A stretch of 64,000 nucleotides of DNA from Sphingomonas sp. CCH9-E2. Lineage in GTDB: Bacteria > Pseudomonadota > Alphaproteobacteria > Sphingomonadales > Sphingomonadaceae. Below are positions 18,789-26,659 of the stretch, one piece after another. The stretch is taken from positions 20,997 through 84,996 of the forward strand of contig NZ_LSJM01000454.1 in NCBI RefSeq assembly GCF_001557215.1, written 5' to 3'. The position numbers were made by a program, and so were the translations under genes. Numbering within the stretch: position 1 is the first letter of the stretch; each line of letters starts with the position of its first letter. Under the pieces are notes generated by a model, which ran no database searches, was not told the origin of the DNA, and saw nothing but the letters and a program-made list of their open reading frames with translations.

Positions 18789-18796
18789 GCCCGATC

Positions 18797-19414
18797 ATGC
18801 GCAAGCTCCTCCTCGTCCCCGTCCTGCTCGCCGCGCTTCCGCTCGGCGGGTGCATCAAGTTCGGGGCCGAACCCCCGCCCTCGCTGCTCAAGCTGGAGGC
18901 CGACGCGGCGATGCCGACCGGTCAGACGGTGAGCTCGGCGACGGTGCGCGCGATCACCATCGCGGTGCCCTCGGTGCCGCAGGAGCTGGCCGTCACCCGC
19001 GTGCCGGTGCGCAGCAGCGACACTGCGGTTGCCTATCTCAAGGACGCGCAATGGGTCGAAGCGCCCAACCGCATGTTCGCGCGGGTGCTGGGCGACACGA
19101 TATCGGTGCGCACCGGGCGCGTGGTGCTCAACCTGCGCCAGTCGCTGTCCGACCCCGGCGCGCGGCTGGGCGGCGAGCTCCGCCAGTTCGGCATCGATGC
19201 CGACAGCAATGCTGCGGTGGTGGTCTATGAGGCGACGCTGGTGCGCGACCGTGCCGTCGGCACCGACGGCGTGCGCCCCGCGATCACGTTCGAGAAACGC
19301 CGGTTCGAAGCGCGCGTGCCCCTGGCTCAGCTCACGCCGACGGAAGCTGGTGCCGCGCTCAATCAGGCAGCGAACCGCGTGGCGGGCGAAGTTGCCGACT
19401 GGGTCGGGCGCTAG
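18797..19414 (+). CDS. ABC-type transport auxiliary lipoprotein (PqiC-like)
   Basis: About 205 residues. MRKLLLVPVLLAALPLGGC ends in a lipobox (LGGC), so the protein is a lipoprotein, probably at the outer membrane. The body matches the ABC-type transport auxiliary component family (PqiC/DUF330): VPSVPQELAVTRVPVRSSDTAVAYLKDAQWVEAPNRMFARVL. In this operon position it should receive or hand over lipids from the MlaD channel. A GTG at 18785 overlapping the mlaD stop (GTGA) is an alternative start and would add four residues before the signal peptide. It ends three bases before the convergent cyclophilin. Confidence 0.87.
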   Translation: MRKLLLVPVLLAALPLGGCIKFGAEPPPSLLKLEADAAMPTGQTVSSATVRAITIAVPSVPQELAVTRVPVRSSDTAVAYLKDAQWVEAPNRMFARVLGDTISVRTGRVVLNLRQSLSDPGARLGGELRQFGIDADSNAAVVVYEATLVRDRAVGTDGVRPAITFEKRRFEARVPLAQLTPTEAGAALNQAANRVAGEVADWVGR

Positions 19415-19417
19415 CCG

Positions 19418-20281
19418 CTATTCCGCCCGGCGCACCGGCGGCATGACATTGCAGATGTCCGCCCCGCCTGCCGGAAGGTTGAAAAAGGGCGGCTGGCGGT
19501 TTTCGCGCGCCTTGATCCACGCGGCAAAGCGCGGATTGTCGGCGGCGCGATACTGAAAACGCGGGCGTTCCGCTGCGGGCAGGTCGCTGGCCAGCCGCCC
19601 GCGTACGAACGGAACATGCTGGCTTGCCTCCTTGTACAGGCCAAGGCCGCCCTCGGTGCCGCGCGGCAGCGACGAGAGATGCTCGATCCCCTCCAGCACT
19701 CGCCCGACGATCGCGATGTTGCGGTCGAGATGGCGCGGACCATGTCCGATCACCGCATAGAGATCGCCGCCGCTTCCGGTGCTGGGCGCAAGGTCGCGCG
19801 CGACCCCGACCATGGCGTAGCAGTGTGGAATCCACGCGACCTTGCCATTGGTCGCGAGCGGCCAGCCATCCGCGCTATGCCCTGTCCGCCGCGCATAGGG
19901 GTCGCGCCGCGTGAGCCGGGTTACGGCGTCGTAGCGCGGCCAATCATATTCGTCCGGCGGTTGCGCGATCACGCCGTCGGGCAGCGCCTTTTTCTCGGTC
20001 GGATCGCCCCATTGCACGACATAATTGTCGTGGACGCGATAGACCGACGCCGCGTCCCACCATCCCGCTGCCGCCAGCGTGCGGATATTGGCGACATGCA
20101 CCGGCGCGTAGCGCGGGGCGAGGCGGATCACCACCTGCTTGCCATCGCGCAAGGTCAGCACAAGCAGTTCGTCCGCCGGGATGTCGCGCCAGTCACCGGG
20201 CAGCGGATCGGACGGGAGCGGGGCGGGGGGCGTGGCCGGTGCGGCGGCCTGGAGCGCAAGCGCGAGGGAGAGGGTCAGCAT
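19418..20281 (-). CDS. Cyclophilin-type peptidyl-prolyl cis-trans isomerase, exported
   Basis: A 287-residue protein with a short signal-like N-terminus (MLTLSLALALQAAAPA) and a cyclophilin domain from about residue 36 to 230. Recognisable elements are VVIRLAPRYAPVHVANIRTLAAAGWWDAASVYRVHDNYVVQWGDP and, later, AWIPHCYAMVGVARD and GDLYAVIGHGPRHLDRNIAIVGRVLEG. It probably assists folding of envelope proteins in the periplasm. It is longer than minimal cyclophilins because of loops and a C-terminal extension. It sits just before the tRNA-Ser gene on the opposite strand. Confidence 0.85.
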   Translation of the reverse strand: MLTLSLALALQAAAPATPPAPLPSDPLPGDWRDIPADELLVLTLRDGKQVVIRLAPRYAPVHVANIRTLAAAGWWDAASVYRVHDNYVVQWGDPTEKKALPDGVIAQPPDEYDWPRYDAVTRLTRRDPYARRTGHSADGWPLATNGKVAWIPHCYAMVGVARDLAPSTGSGGDLYAVIGHGPRHLDRNIAIVGRVLEGIEHLSSLPRGTEGGLGLYKEASQHVPFVRGRLASDLPAAERPRFQYRAADNPRFAAWIKARENRQPPFFNLPAGGADICNVMPPVRRAE

Positions 20282-20368
20282 CCCGCCAAGCTGTCACGCC
20301 TGACGCCCCCGCGCAACGCGCTTGCGCACCACCCGGCAAATCTCTAGGCAGCGCGCTTCCAGCGATGC

Positions 20369-20459
20369 GGAGCGGTGGCCGAGTGGTCGAAGGCGCTCGC
20401 CTGGAAAGTGAGTATACGGCAAAACCGTATCGAGGGTTCGAATCCCTCCCGCTCCGCCA
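20369..20459 (+). tRNA. tRNA-Ser (anticodon GGA)
   Basis: A 91-nt class-II tRNA with acceptor stem GGAGCGG (20369-20375) paired with CCGCTCC (20449-20455), discriminator G and an encoded CCA (20457-20459). The D-arm is TGGCCGAGTGGTCGAAGGC, the anticodon loop CTGGAAAG has GGA at 20403-20405, a long variable arm is present (GTATACGGCAAAACCGTATC region), and the T-loop is GGTTCGAATCC. It reads UCC and UCU. The gene is intact and directly precedes an integrase gene, so it is the likely integration site of the downstream element. Confidence 0.96.
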
Positions 20460-20460
20460 C
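20436..20460 (+). other. Candidate attachment site (attL side) at tRNA 3' end
   Basis: Tyrosine integrases of this family commonly recombine in the T-arm and acceptor end of a tRNA gene and leave a copy of that segment at the far end. The 3' third of tRNA-Ser lies 182 bp before the integrase start. No second copy of this segment was found in the window, so the other end of the element should be beyond 64,000. The site is inferred from context only. Confidence 0.5.
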
Positions 20461-20641
20461 CGACCCTTCCATAAGGGTTCGTAAAAGTCCGGTGTGATCG
20501 ACTTTTCTCTCCTGAAATCCAACACTTAGCCGATCAGCTCGGCCACGGCCGTCCATACCCGTCCGAACCAATCCGGCGATTCGGTGGTACGCAAACGTGG
20601 TACGCGCGGTCGAAAAACGTGGTATTTTCAGGAGACCGCTA

Positions 20642-21985
20642 ATGCTCACCGATTCCAAGGTCCGCACGGCCAAGCCGCGGCCCAAATCGTACAAGATCGC
20701 CGATTCCAACCGACTGTACCTGCTGGTGACGCCCAGCGGCGGCAAGCTGTGGCGCTGGAACTATTCCTACGACGGAAAACAGAAGAGCATGGCCTTTGGC
20801 GCCTATCCGCTCGTTTCGTTGGCAGATGCTCGCGAAAAGCGCGACCAAGCTTATTCCATGCTCTGCGAGGGGCAGGATCCCAATGTCGCAAGGCGGCTAA
20901 AGATCGAGGCGAACCTCGAAGCCGGGCGCCAGACGTTCGAGCGGGTCGCTCGCGAGTGGTATGGAAACGCGAAGGCTCAATGGGCCACGATCCACGCCCA
21001 CGACGTCATCCGGAGCCTGGAGCGCGATGTCTTTCCGACGATCGGTTCCTTGCCGATAGCGCAGCTCACTCCGCCCCTGATTCTAGGCGTGCTACGGGAG
21101 ATCGAAACACGAGGGGCCATCGAGACCGCAAAGCGCGTCCGGCAGCGCATCTCGGCCGTGTTCGTCTACGCCATCGCCCAGGGAATCGCGACGAACGACC
21201 CCGCCGAAAAGCTGGGCGCGGTGCTCAAGCCGCTGCGCAAGGGCCGGCAGCCGGCGATCACGGACATCGTGCCACTGCGCCAGATGATCCTGGCGGCCGA
21301 AGAGGACAATGCGCGGCCGATCACACGGCTCGGACTCAGGATGCTGGCGCTCACCGCCGTCAGGCCCAGCGAGCTGCGCGGCGCCGAATGGGCTGAATTC
21401 GAAGATCTCGATGGCAAGCTTCCGCTCTGGCGCATCCCGTCGGTGCGGATGAAGGGAGACCTGGACCGGAAGGAGGAGATCAATGGCGATCACCTCGTTC
21501 CTCTCGCCCCGCAGGCGGTTTCGGTGCTGAGGGCGATCTGGCCGTTGACGGGTGGTGGACCGCTGGTCTTCCCCAGCAACCGGCATGCGCACCGGCCGAT
21601 GAGCGAGAATGCGATCGGCTACCTGCTGAACCGGGCCGGCTATCACGGGCATCACGTGCCGCACGGATTTCGAGCGGCGTTTTCCACGATCATGAACGAG
21701 TGGGCGGAGCGTCATGGCGATCCGCATGACCGCAAGGTGATCGACCTGATGCTCGCGCATGTGCCCAAGGACAAGGTGGAGGGCGCCTACAACCGCGCGG
21801 CCTACATGCCGCGCCGCCGAGAACTCGCGGTAATCTGGGCCAACATGTTGAGCGAGGGCCTGCCTGATCCCGTGCTCCTGGTTGATCGGCCGGTAAAGGA
21901 AATCGGCCCGCGCTCGCGGCGAAGGATGTCGCCGCCGGTCGATCCGGACTTCCGGTTTCCGGTCCAGCATCGTGCCGCTCGATAG
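20642..21985 (+). CDS. Tyrosine-type site-specific integrase (P4-like, DUF4102 N-terminus)
   Basis: A 447-residue recombinase. The N-terminal arm-binding domain (LTDSKVRTAKPRPKSYKIADSNRLYLLVTPSGGKLWRW) is the DUF4102 type seen in P4-like phage and island integrases. A SAM-like core-binding domain lies at about residues 95-185. The catalytic domain shows the Arg in TAVRPSELRGAEW, HGFRAAF (H-x-x-R), LAHVPKDKVEGAYNR with the late His and nucleophile Tyr. The ATG at 20642 has CAGGAGA upstream; an earlier in-frame start at 20597 would add 15 atypical residues. It should mediate insertion into tRNA-Ser. Confidence 0.94.
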   Translation: MLTDSKVRTAKPRPKSYKIADSNRLYLLVTPSGGKLWRWNYSYDGKQKSMAFGAYPLVSLADAREKRDQAYSMLCEGQDPNVARRLKIEANLEAGRQTFERVAREWYGNAKAQWATIHAHDVIRSLERDVFPTIGSLPIAQLTPPLILGVLREIETRGAIETAKRVRQRISAVFVYAIAQGIATNDPAEKLGAVLKPLRKGRQPAITDIVPLRQMILAAEEDNARPITRLGLRMLALTAVRPSELRGAEWAEFEDLDGKLPLWRIPSVRMKGDLDRKEEINGDHLVPLAPQAVSVLRAIWPLTGGGPLVFPSNRHAHRPMSENAIGYLLNRAGYHGHHVPHGFRAAFSTIMNEWAERHGDPHDRKVIDLMLAHVPKDKVEGAYNRAAYMPRRRELAVIWANMLSEGLPDPVLLVDRPVKEIGPRSRRRMSPPVDPDFRFPVQHRAAR

Positions 21986-21999
21986 TTCGCTCGACAATT

Positions 22000-22017
22000 G
22001 GTAACGCATATGTTACC
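22000..22017. promoter_or_regulatory. Palindrome before the toxin-antitoxin operon (candidate operator)
   Basis: GGTAAC and GTTACC form perfect 6-bp arms separated by GCATAT. The site ends 15 bases before the toxin start. Toxin-antitoxin operons of this type are normally repressed by the antitoxin at such palindromes; that role is inferred. Confidence 0.5.
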
Positions 22018-22031
22018 AGAAGGAGCGTGAG

Positions 22032-22370
22032 TTGATCGTTCAGGAGTATATTCGCGAGGACGGTTCGAGCCCGTTCCGATCATGGTTTGACGATCTCGAC
22101 TTCCAGGCTTCGGCCAAGGTGGCGACCGCAATCGTGCGGCTGGAGCTGGGCAATCTCTCGAACGTCAAATGGATCGGCGGCGGGCTCGGAGAACGCCGCA
22201 TCGATTGGGGACCGGGTTACCGGCTCTACCTTGTCCGGGATGGCGATGAACTCATCATTCTGTTCGTGGGTGGGACCAAGAAGCGGCAGCAGTCCGACAT
22301 CGAACGCGCCCGGGTGCTGCTGGGCGAGTACAAATCCCGCAAGGAGGCGGCCAGGAAAGGCAGGAATTGA
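22032..22370 (+). CDS. RelE/HigB-family toxin
   Basis: A 112-residue protein starting at TTG with a good ribosome site (AGAAGGAGC). It matches the HigB-like addiction-module killer group: YIREDGSSPFRSWFDDLDFQASAKVATAIVRLELGN, then GERRIDWGPGYRLYLVRDGDELIILFVGGTKKRQQSDIERA. This pattern, with the late K-K and D-I-x-x-A, is typical of ribosome-associated mRNA interferases of the RelE fold. The toxin gene precedes the antitoxin gene, the order usual for HigBA. It lies directly after the integrase, probably stabilising the element. Confidence 0.85.
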   Translation: MIVQEYIREDGSSPFRSWFDDLDFQASAKVATAIVRLELGNLSNVKWIGGGLGERRIDWGPGYRLYLVRDGDELIILFVGGTKKRQQSDIERARVLLGEYKSRKEAARKGRN

Positions 22371-22374
22371 CGAG

Positions 22375-22698
22375 ATGGTGCTGACCCGTGATTTTAAGGA
22401 AACGGTGAAGGAGCGCGTCGCGCGCGATCCTGCCTTCGCCAAGGCCATGCTCGATGAGGCGGCGACCGCATTCCTCAACGGCGAGCCGCACACGGCACGG
22501 TTGATCCTGCGCGATCTCGTCAATGCCTCGGTAGGCTTCGAGGAACTGGCGACGGAGACCAACCGCCCGAGCAAGAGCCTTCACCGGATGCTGTCGGAGA
22601 AGGGCAACCCGAGCATGGACAATCTCGCTGCCATCTTCGGAGCGGTACGAAAGCGACTGGGCGTCGCCTTCGAAGCTCATGCCGTGGAGGCGGGATAG
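22375..22698 (+). CDS. Antitoxin of the HigBA-type module (Xre-like helix-turn-helix)
   Basis: A 107-residue partner of the upstream toxin, 4 bp downstream. The N-terminal part (FKETVKERVARDPAFAKAMLDEAATAFLNGE) binds the toxin in related systems. The C-terminal half has a helix-turn-helix: VGFEELATETNRPSKSLHRMLSEKGNPSMDNLAAIFGAVRKRL, as in the putative addiction-module antidote family. It should neutralise the toxin and repress the operon through the palindrome at 22000-22017. Confidence 0.85.
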   Translation: MVLTRDFKETVKERVARDPAFAKAMLDEAATAFLNGEPHTARLILRDLVNASVGFEELATETNRPSKSLHRMLSEKGNPSMDNLAAIFGAVRKRLGVAFEAHAVEAG

Positions 22699-22747
22699 CG
22701 CTAGCCCCAGCGGAGGTTCGATATACGCGCTAGCGCAGTTTCGGGAA

Positions 22748-22921
22748 CTACGGCAAGGCGCTGCTTGTCGCGATGTTCGCATATTGAGGCGGCGGCGCGA
22801 CGACGGGATGGTTGGCGGCCAAGGTCGAACCGATCTCTATGGCCGAGCCCAGTGTCGCCGCGCCCACGAGGATGCCGGCTGCCGCGATTGCGCCGCCTTG
22901 TTTTCGTTTGAAGCTGCTCAA
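22748..22921 (-). CDS. Possible small membrane protein coupled to the SMC-like ATPase gene
   Basis: A 57-codon frame begins with TTG overlapping the stop codon of the ATPase gene (TTGA at 22918-22921). The protein starts MSSFKRKQGGAIAAAGILVG: a basic N-terminus followed by a hydrophobic, Gly/Ala-rich segment (residues 10-37) and a Pro-rich tail (PVVAPPPQYANIATSSALP). This layout fits a small membrane-anchored or exported protein. Codons are G/C-ending as in neighbours. No family is recognised; the TTG start and size keep confidence low. The rest of 22699-22747 holds no feature I can see. Confidence 0.4.
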   Translation of the reverse strand: MSSFKRKQGGAIAAAGILVGAATLGSAIEIGSTLAANHPVVAPPPQYANIATSSALP

Positions 22922-25548
22922 AGCTGCACCCGCGTGGCCGGCAGATGCCGAAATGCCCGGTCACGGCAGGTGAGAAGGATCACCTGCATCCGCTGCGATG
23001 CTTCCTCGAGAATCTCGGTCATCAGGTCGAGGCGGCCGTCGTCGGAATAGACCAGCGGGTCGTCCAATATCAGCGACACCGGCGCGCCCTGCTCCAGCAG
23101 CATATCGGCAAAGGCGAGGCGTGTAAGCACCGCGAGCTGCTCCTGCGTTCCCTTCGACAGCGTGCCGCAGGCCTCGCTGGTGCCGCTCCGGGTGACGGCA
23201 GACAGCGCCAGCTCCTCGTCGAAGCTGAGATCGGCGCCGGGAAACAGCCGTGCGACATGGACGCGGGCGCGTTTCGCCACGGGGCCAAGAAATGTCCGCG
23301 ACGCTTCGGCGCGCGCGTCTTCGAGCACCTCCTTGAGCAGTTTGACGGTAGCGGCTTCCTCGTCGAGCAGCACCAGCGCCCGTGCGGCGGCCTCGGCCTC
23401 TTCCTCTGCCGCGGCGGCCAGGCTCGCCAGGCCTTTGCCGCCCTCGCTTTCGATGATCGCCTCGAGACGCGCAATGTCGCGCTCGAGCTCGGCGTGCCGT
23501 TTCTGGCCGGCGCTGGCGCGGCCATCGATCGTCTCGATTTTCCGGGTGATCGCCTGCACGTCATGCGCGGTCGCGTTGCGCTCGGCCTCGGCCAGCTTGA
23601 CGGCAGACTGGGCGACCGCCTCCCGGGCCTTGACGATGGCGTCGGCAAGCCCCGCAAACTCCGGCTTGCCTTCGATCTGAGCGAGCCGGTCAGAGGCATG
23701 CGCCTGGTCGCGCTCGGCGCCGGCCTGTTGGGCGGAAAGCGGCTGGTCCGTCTCTTCGAGATCGCGCAGGTCCTGCACGGCATGGTCGTGCAGGGCCTCG
23801 GCGCGCACCACCGCCGTTTCCGCTTCGTCCCGGTTGCGCGTCAGCAGGTCGATCGAGATGTCATCGTCATCAACAGCGAGGGCTTCATCGGAAAGACTTG
23901 TCACGAACAGCTTGAGCGCATCCGGGCCGGCGGCAAGCTCCAGCAGCGGGTCGGCCGGCGTGAGGCCGGCGATCTTGCTCTCGGTCAGCTGCACGGTCGT
24001 CTGTGCGTCGCGCGCGGCGTCGTTGCGCAGCCGCGCTGCGGCGAGGTCGGGAACGTCCCATTCGCTCAGCGCGCGCACCTGCCGCTCGCGCAGTTCGGCA
24101 AGGCGCGCCTCGGCGCTCGCCGCAGTCTCCGGCGGGCGGATCACGAGGGCGCCCCCGTTCAGTCCAATCCGCGTCTCGCCGGTCAAAACCCGCGCCGCGC
24201 CCGGCGTTAGCGGCGTGCCGTCGATCGTGACATCGGGCACGTCCCCGACGAGCTCGATCGATGTGGCGCCGGCATTGACTGCGGCCTGCGCCTCCGCGAT
24301 CGCGCGATCATTGGCATCGAGCTGCACCAGCACGTCGGCCGGAATGAGCCCGGCCGCCCTATCGCGCGCCTCGGCCAACTGCTGTTCGAGATCGAGCAAT
24401 TCGGTGTGGCGCTGTCGGGCGCTCGCGATCGCGGCGCGGCGGTTACGCTGCGCCAGCCGCTCCTCACCTGCGGCAAGCGCCTGGCGGGCCGCCGTGCGGT
24501 CGTCGCGCGCCTTGTCGAGCGCCGCTTTCGCGTTGGCGACACTGATGCGCCCGTCGGCCAGCGCCTCGCCGATCCTTGCCCGATCGGCGACAATCGCGGC
24601 CAGGCTCTCGCCAGCGTCGGCGAGCGCCTGGGTCGCCGACGCATGTTGCTGCTCCATGTCCTCGAGCCGGCCGAGCGCGACCGAGACATTCTCGTGCTCC
24701 GCCTTGCGCGTGTCGAGGATTTGCGCCGCCGCCTTGGCTACTTCCAGCGCCTCGACGAGATCGGCGCGCTGCGCGGCATCGGTTTCGTCGGCGAGTTCGC
24801 GCTCCAGCACCTTGAGCCGGGCTCGAGTATCTTCGAAATCGCCGAAATTCCTTTCCAGTGCGTCGAGCCGCGCAGCCGCGTCCGAGGCCGCTTGCCGGGC
24901 CCGCTCGTCGCGCTCGCGCGCCGCCTGCCAACGGCCCCTCGACTGAGGCTTGCCAGTAGGCGTCCAATAAACCTCATATCGTTCGTCGATGCGCTTTCGG
25001 ACCCGCTCAAAGGCTGCGCCGCCGACAATGGTTCCGACTTCGGCTTCGAGCGACGATTGGATGCTGTCGCGCACGATCGTACCGGGCGCCGACACCTCGA
25101 GCGCCTGCGCCTGAGGAACCCATAGCAGCCCGAGCGCGCCATACGTGGCGGGGTCGCCGCGCTGACTGCTGTCCTTGACGAATCCCAGAAGCGCCTGCAG
25201 CCGATTTTCGGCCTCCTCACCCTGGGCACGGCCTTGCGGCCCGGAAACTTCGACCTGCGGGCTCTTGAGGAAGCGCTTGGCGACTTTCCAGCTGTCGAGC
25301 CCGACATCAAAGCTGACCTCGACCTCCGGCGCGACCGCCTCGCCATACGGCGCAAAGCTCTGGGCAAGCTGGTTCTTGGTGGCGTGACGGACAAAAAGCG
25401 CCGCGCGCAATGCCTCCAGGATCGTGGACTTGCCGCTTTCGTTGGGCTCGATGACGATATTGAGCCCATCTCCCAGGCCATCGATTGTCCGGGGCTCGCG
25501 GAATTTGCGGAAATTGTTGAGGCTGATCCGCCGCAGGCGCAGGCTCAT
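22918..25548 (-). CDS. SbcC/YhaN-type SMC-like ATPase
   Basis: An 876-residue ABC-type ATPase with split head and long coiled coil. The N-terminal head starts RLRRISLNNFRKFREPRTID and has Walker A EPNESGKST at residues 34-42. Coiled-coil segments occupy about 190-420 and 560-730 (many EAE, RAE and Ala repeats). The C-terminal head has signature LSKGTQEQLAVL and Walker B SLILDDPLVYSDDGRLD. There is no CxxC zinc hook at the coiled-coil apex, which separates it from Rad50/SbcC and places it nearer to YhaN-like proteins. With the adjacent Mre11-like nuclease (4-bp overlap) it should form a DNA-end-processing complex. Confidence 0.88.
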   Translation of the reverse strand: MSLRLRRISLNNFRKFREPRTIDGLGDGLNIVIEPNESGKSTILEALRAALFVRHATKNQLAQSFAPYGEAVAPEVEVSFDVGLDSWKVAKRFLKSPQVEVSGPQGRAQGEEAENRLQALLGFVKDSSQRGDPATYGALGLLWVPQAQALEVSAPGTIVRDSIQSSLEAEVGTIVGGAAFERVRKRIDERYEVYWTPTGKPQSRGRWQAARERDERARQAASDAAARLDALERNFGDFEDTRARLKVLERELADETDAAQRADLVEALEVAKAAAQILDTRKAEHENVSVALGRLEDMEQQHASATQALADAGESLAAIVADRARIGEALADGRISVANAKAALDKARDDRTAARQALAAGEERLAQRNRRAAIASARQRHTELLDLEQQLAEARDRAAGLIPADVLVQLDANDRAIAEAQAAVNAGATSIELVGDVPDVTIDGTPLTPGAARVLTGETRIGLNGGALVIRPPETAASAEARLAELRERQVRALSEWDVPDLAAARLRNDAARDAQTTVQLTESKIAGLTPADPLLELAAGPDALKLFVTSLSDEALAVDDDDISIDLLTRNRDEAETAVVRAEALHDHAVQDLRDLEETDQPLSAQQAGAERDQAHASDRLAQIEGKPEFAGLADAIVKAREAVAQSAVKLAEAERNATAHDVQAITRKIETIDGRASAGQKRHAELERDIARLEAIIESEGGKGLASLAAAAEEEAEAAARALVLLDEEAATVKLLKEVLEDARAEASRTFLGPVAKRARVHVARLFPGADLSFDEELALSAVTRSGTSEACGTLSKGTQEQLAVLTRLAFADMLLEQGAPVSLILDDPLVYSDDGRLDLMTEILEEASQRMQVILLTCRDRAFRHLPATRVQL

Positions 25549-26654
25549 GCTTGGCCCCCCCGATGATATTCGACAAACAGGCGTTCCAAGGCCCGCCGCG
25601 CGAGCAACGCCTCGGCGCCGCCCGCTTCGATCCGTTCTTCGAGCTTTTGGGCGGCGACGCCGAGCAAGCCCTCGACATTGAGTTCGGCGAGTTCCTGCTC
25701 GCCCGGCCGGCCGACCAGATCATCCGCGCGCAGGTCGAGAAAGCGCAGGCGGTGCCGCAGATCGTCGTCAACCTGGGCCAGGATCTCGATGCGGTCGCCA
25801 AGGCTGGTGATGCCCGCGAGCGAAAGGCGCAGCAGCGTCGCCGCGGGATCGATCGCACCGAGCAGCGCGTCGCACTCGGCCGCAAAGGCGGCCGCATCCT
25901 GCAGCGTCCAATCGCGCGACAGCCATTGGAAACGACCGGTGCGGACGGGTTCGATCGCCGGGCCGCTCCCCGGCGCGACGTCGACCACGAGCACATGGCC
26001 CGGCTCGTCGCGCTGGAACCGGTCGGTTTCGGGGGTTCCGGCATACCAGGTGCGCGGACCAACCTCGAGCGTTCCGTGCCAGTCCCCCAGCGCGAGATAG
26101 TCGAGCGTCGAGCGCGTGGCGCGGTCAGGCGCGATCTGGTTCTTCGTCTCACCGCGTGCGGTGAAATCGCGGATCGAGCCATGGGCAAGCCCGATCCGCA
26201 GCTTTGCGCCGGGCGTCTCCATGGTGTCGAACAGTTCGGTCGGATCGTCGATGTGATGCCGATGCAGGAGCGGTGCCGGCAGCAGCCAGACCCCGGCTTC
26301 CATCTCTTGCGCGACCGGTTCGGTGAGCAGCACGATGTTGCCTGGCGCCTTGGCGCGGACACGGTCCCACAGCCCACCATTGCGCGCATAATCGTGATTG
26401 CCGGGCAGCAGCCACCAGCGGCACGGATAGCGCTGCATGCGCGAGACCGCCTGCACGATGACCCGGTCTTCGGGGCCTTCGGTGTCGAAAATATCTCCCG
26501 CGACGATCACATGGCCGATCTGCCGGGTCGCGGCGGCTTCCCCGATCCGATCGATCACGTCGAAGCGCGCCTCGCTGAGCGCGGTGCGCACGTCGGCGTC
26601 GAACCGGCCGAAAGGCTTGCCGAGCTGCCAATCGGCGGTGTGAAGGAAGCGCAT
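25545..26654 (-). CDS. SbcD/Mre11-like DNA exonuclease (metallophosphoesterase)
   Basis: A 369-residue calcineurin-fold nuclease. Metal-binding motifs appear in order: FLHTADWQLGKPF at residue 3, VIVAGDIFDTEG near 50, LLPGNHDYARNG near 85, and LAHGSIRDF near 155. A C-terminal helical capping region follows and ends in a segment that may bind the partner ATPase. It overlaps the ATPase gene start by 4 bp (ATGA) and follows the nuclease-helicase gene by 5 bp, so the three make one operon. Presumed activity: Mn-dependent 3'-5' exonuclease or endonuclease on DNA ends. Confidence 0.9.
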   Translation of the reverse strand: MRFLHTADWQLGKPFGRFDADVRTALSEARFDVIDRIGEAAATRQIGHVIVAGDIFDTEGPEDRVIVQAVSRMQRYPCRWWLLPGNHDYARNGGLWDRVRAKAPGNIVLLTEPVAQEMEAGVWLLPAPLLHRHHIDDPTELFDTMETPGAKLRIGLAHGSIRDFTARGETKNQIAPDRATRSTLDYLALGDWHGTLEVGPRTWYAGTPETDRFQRDEPGHVLVVDVAPGSGPAIEPVRTGRFQWLSRDWTLQDAAAFAAECDALLGAIDPAATLLRLSLAGITSLGDRIEILAQVDDDLRHRLRFLDLRADDLVGRPGEQELAELNVEGLLGVAAQKLEERIEAGGAEALLARRALERLFVEYHRGGQA

Positions 26655-26659
26655 CGGAT

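Noticed and set aside
22918..25548. Assignment of the SMC-like protein as canonical SbcC
   Set aside because: It has no CxxC zinc hook and is shorter than SbcC, so only the broader SbcC/YhaN-type name is used.
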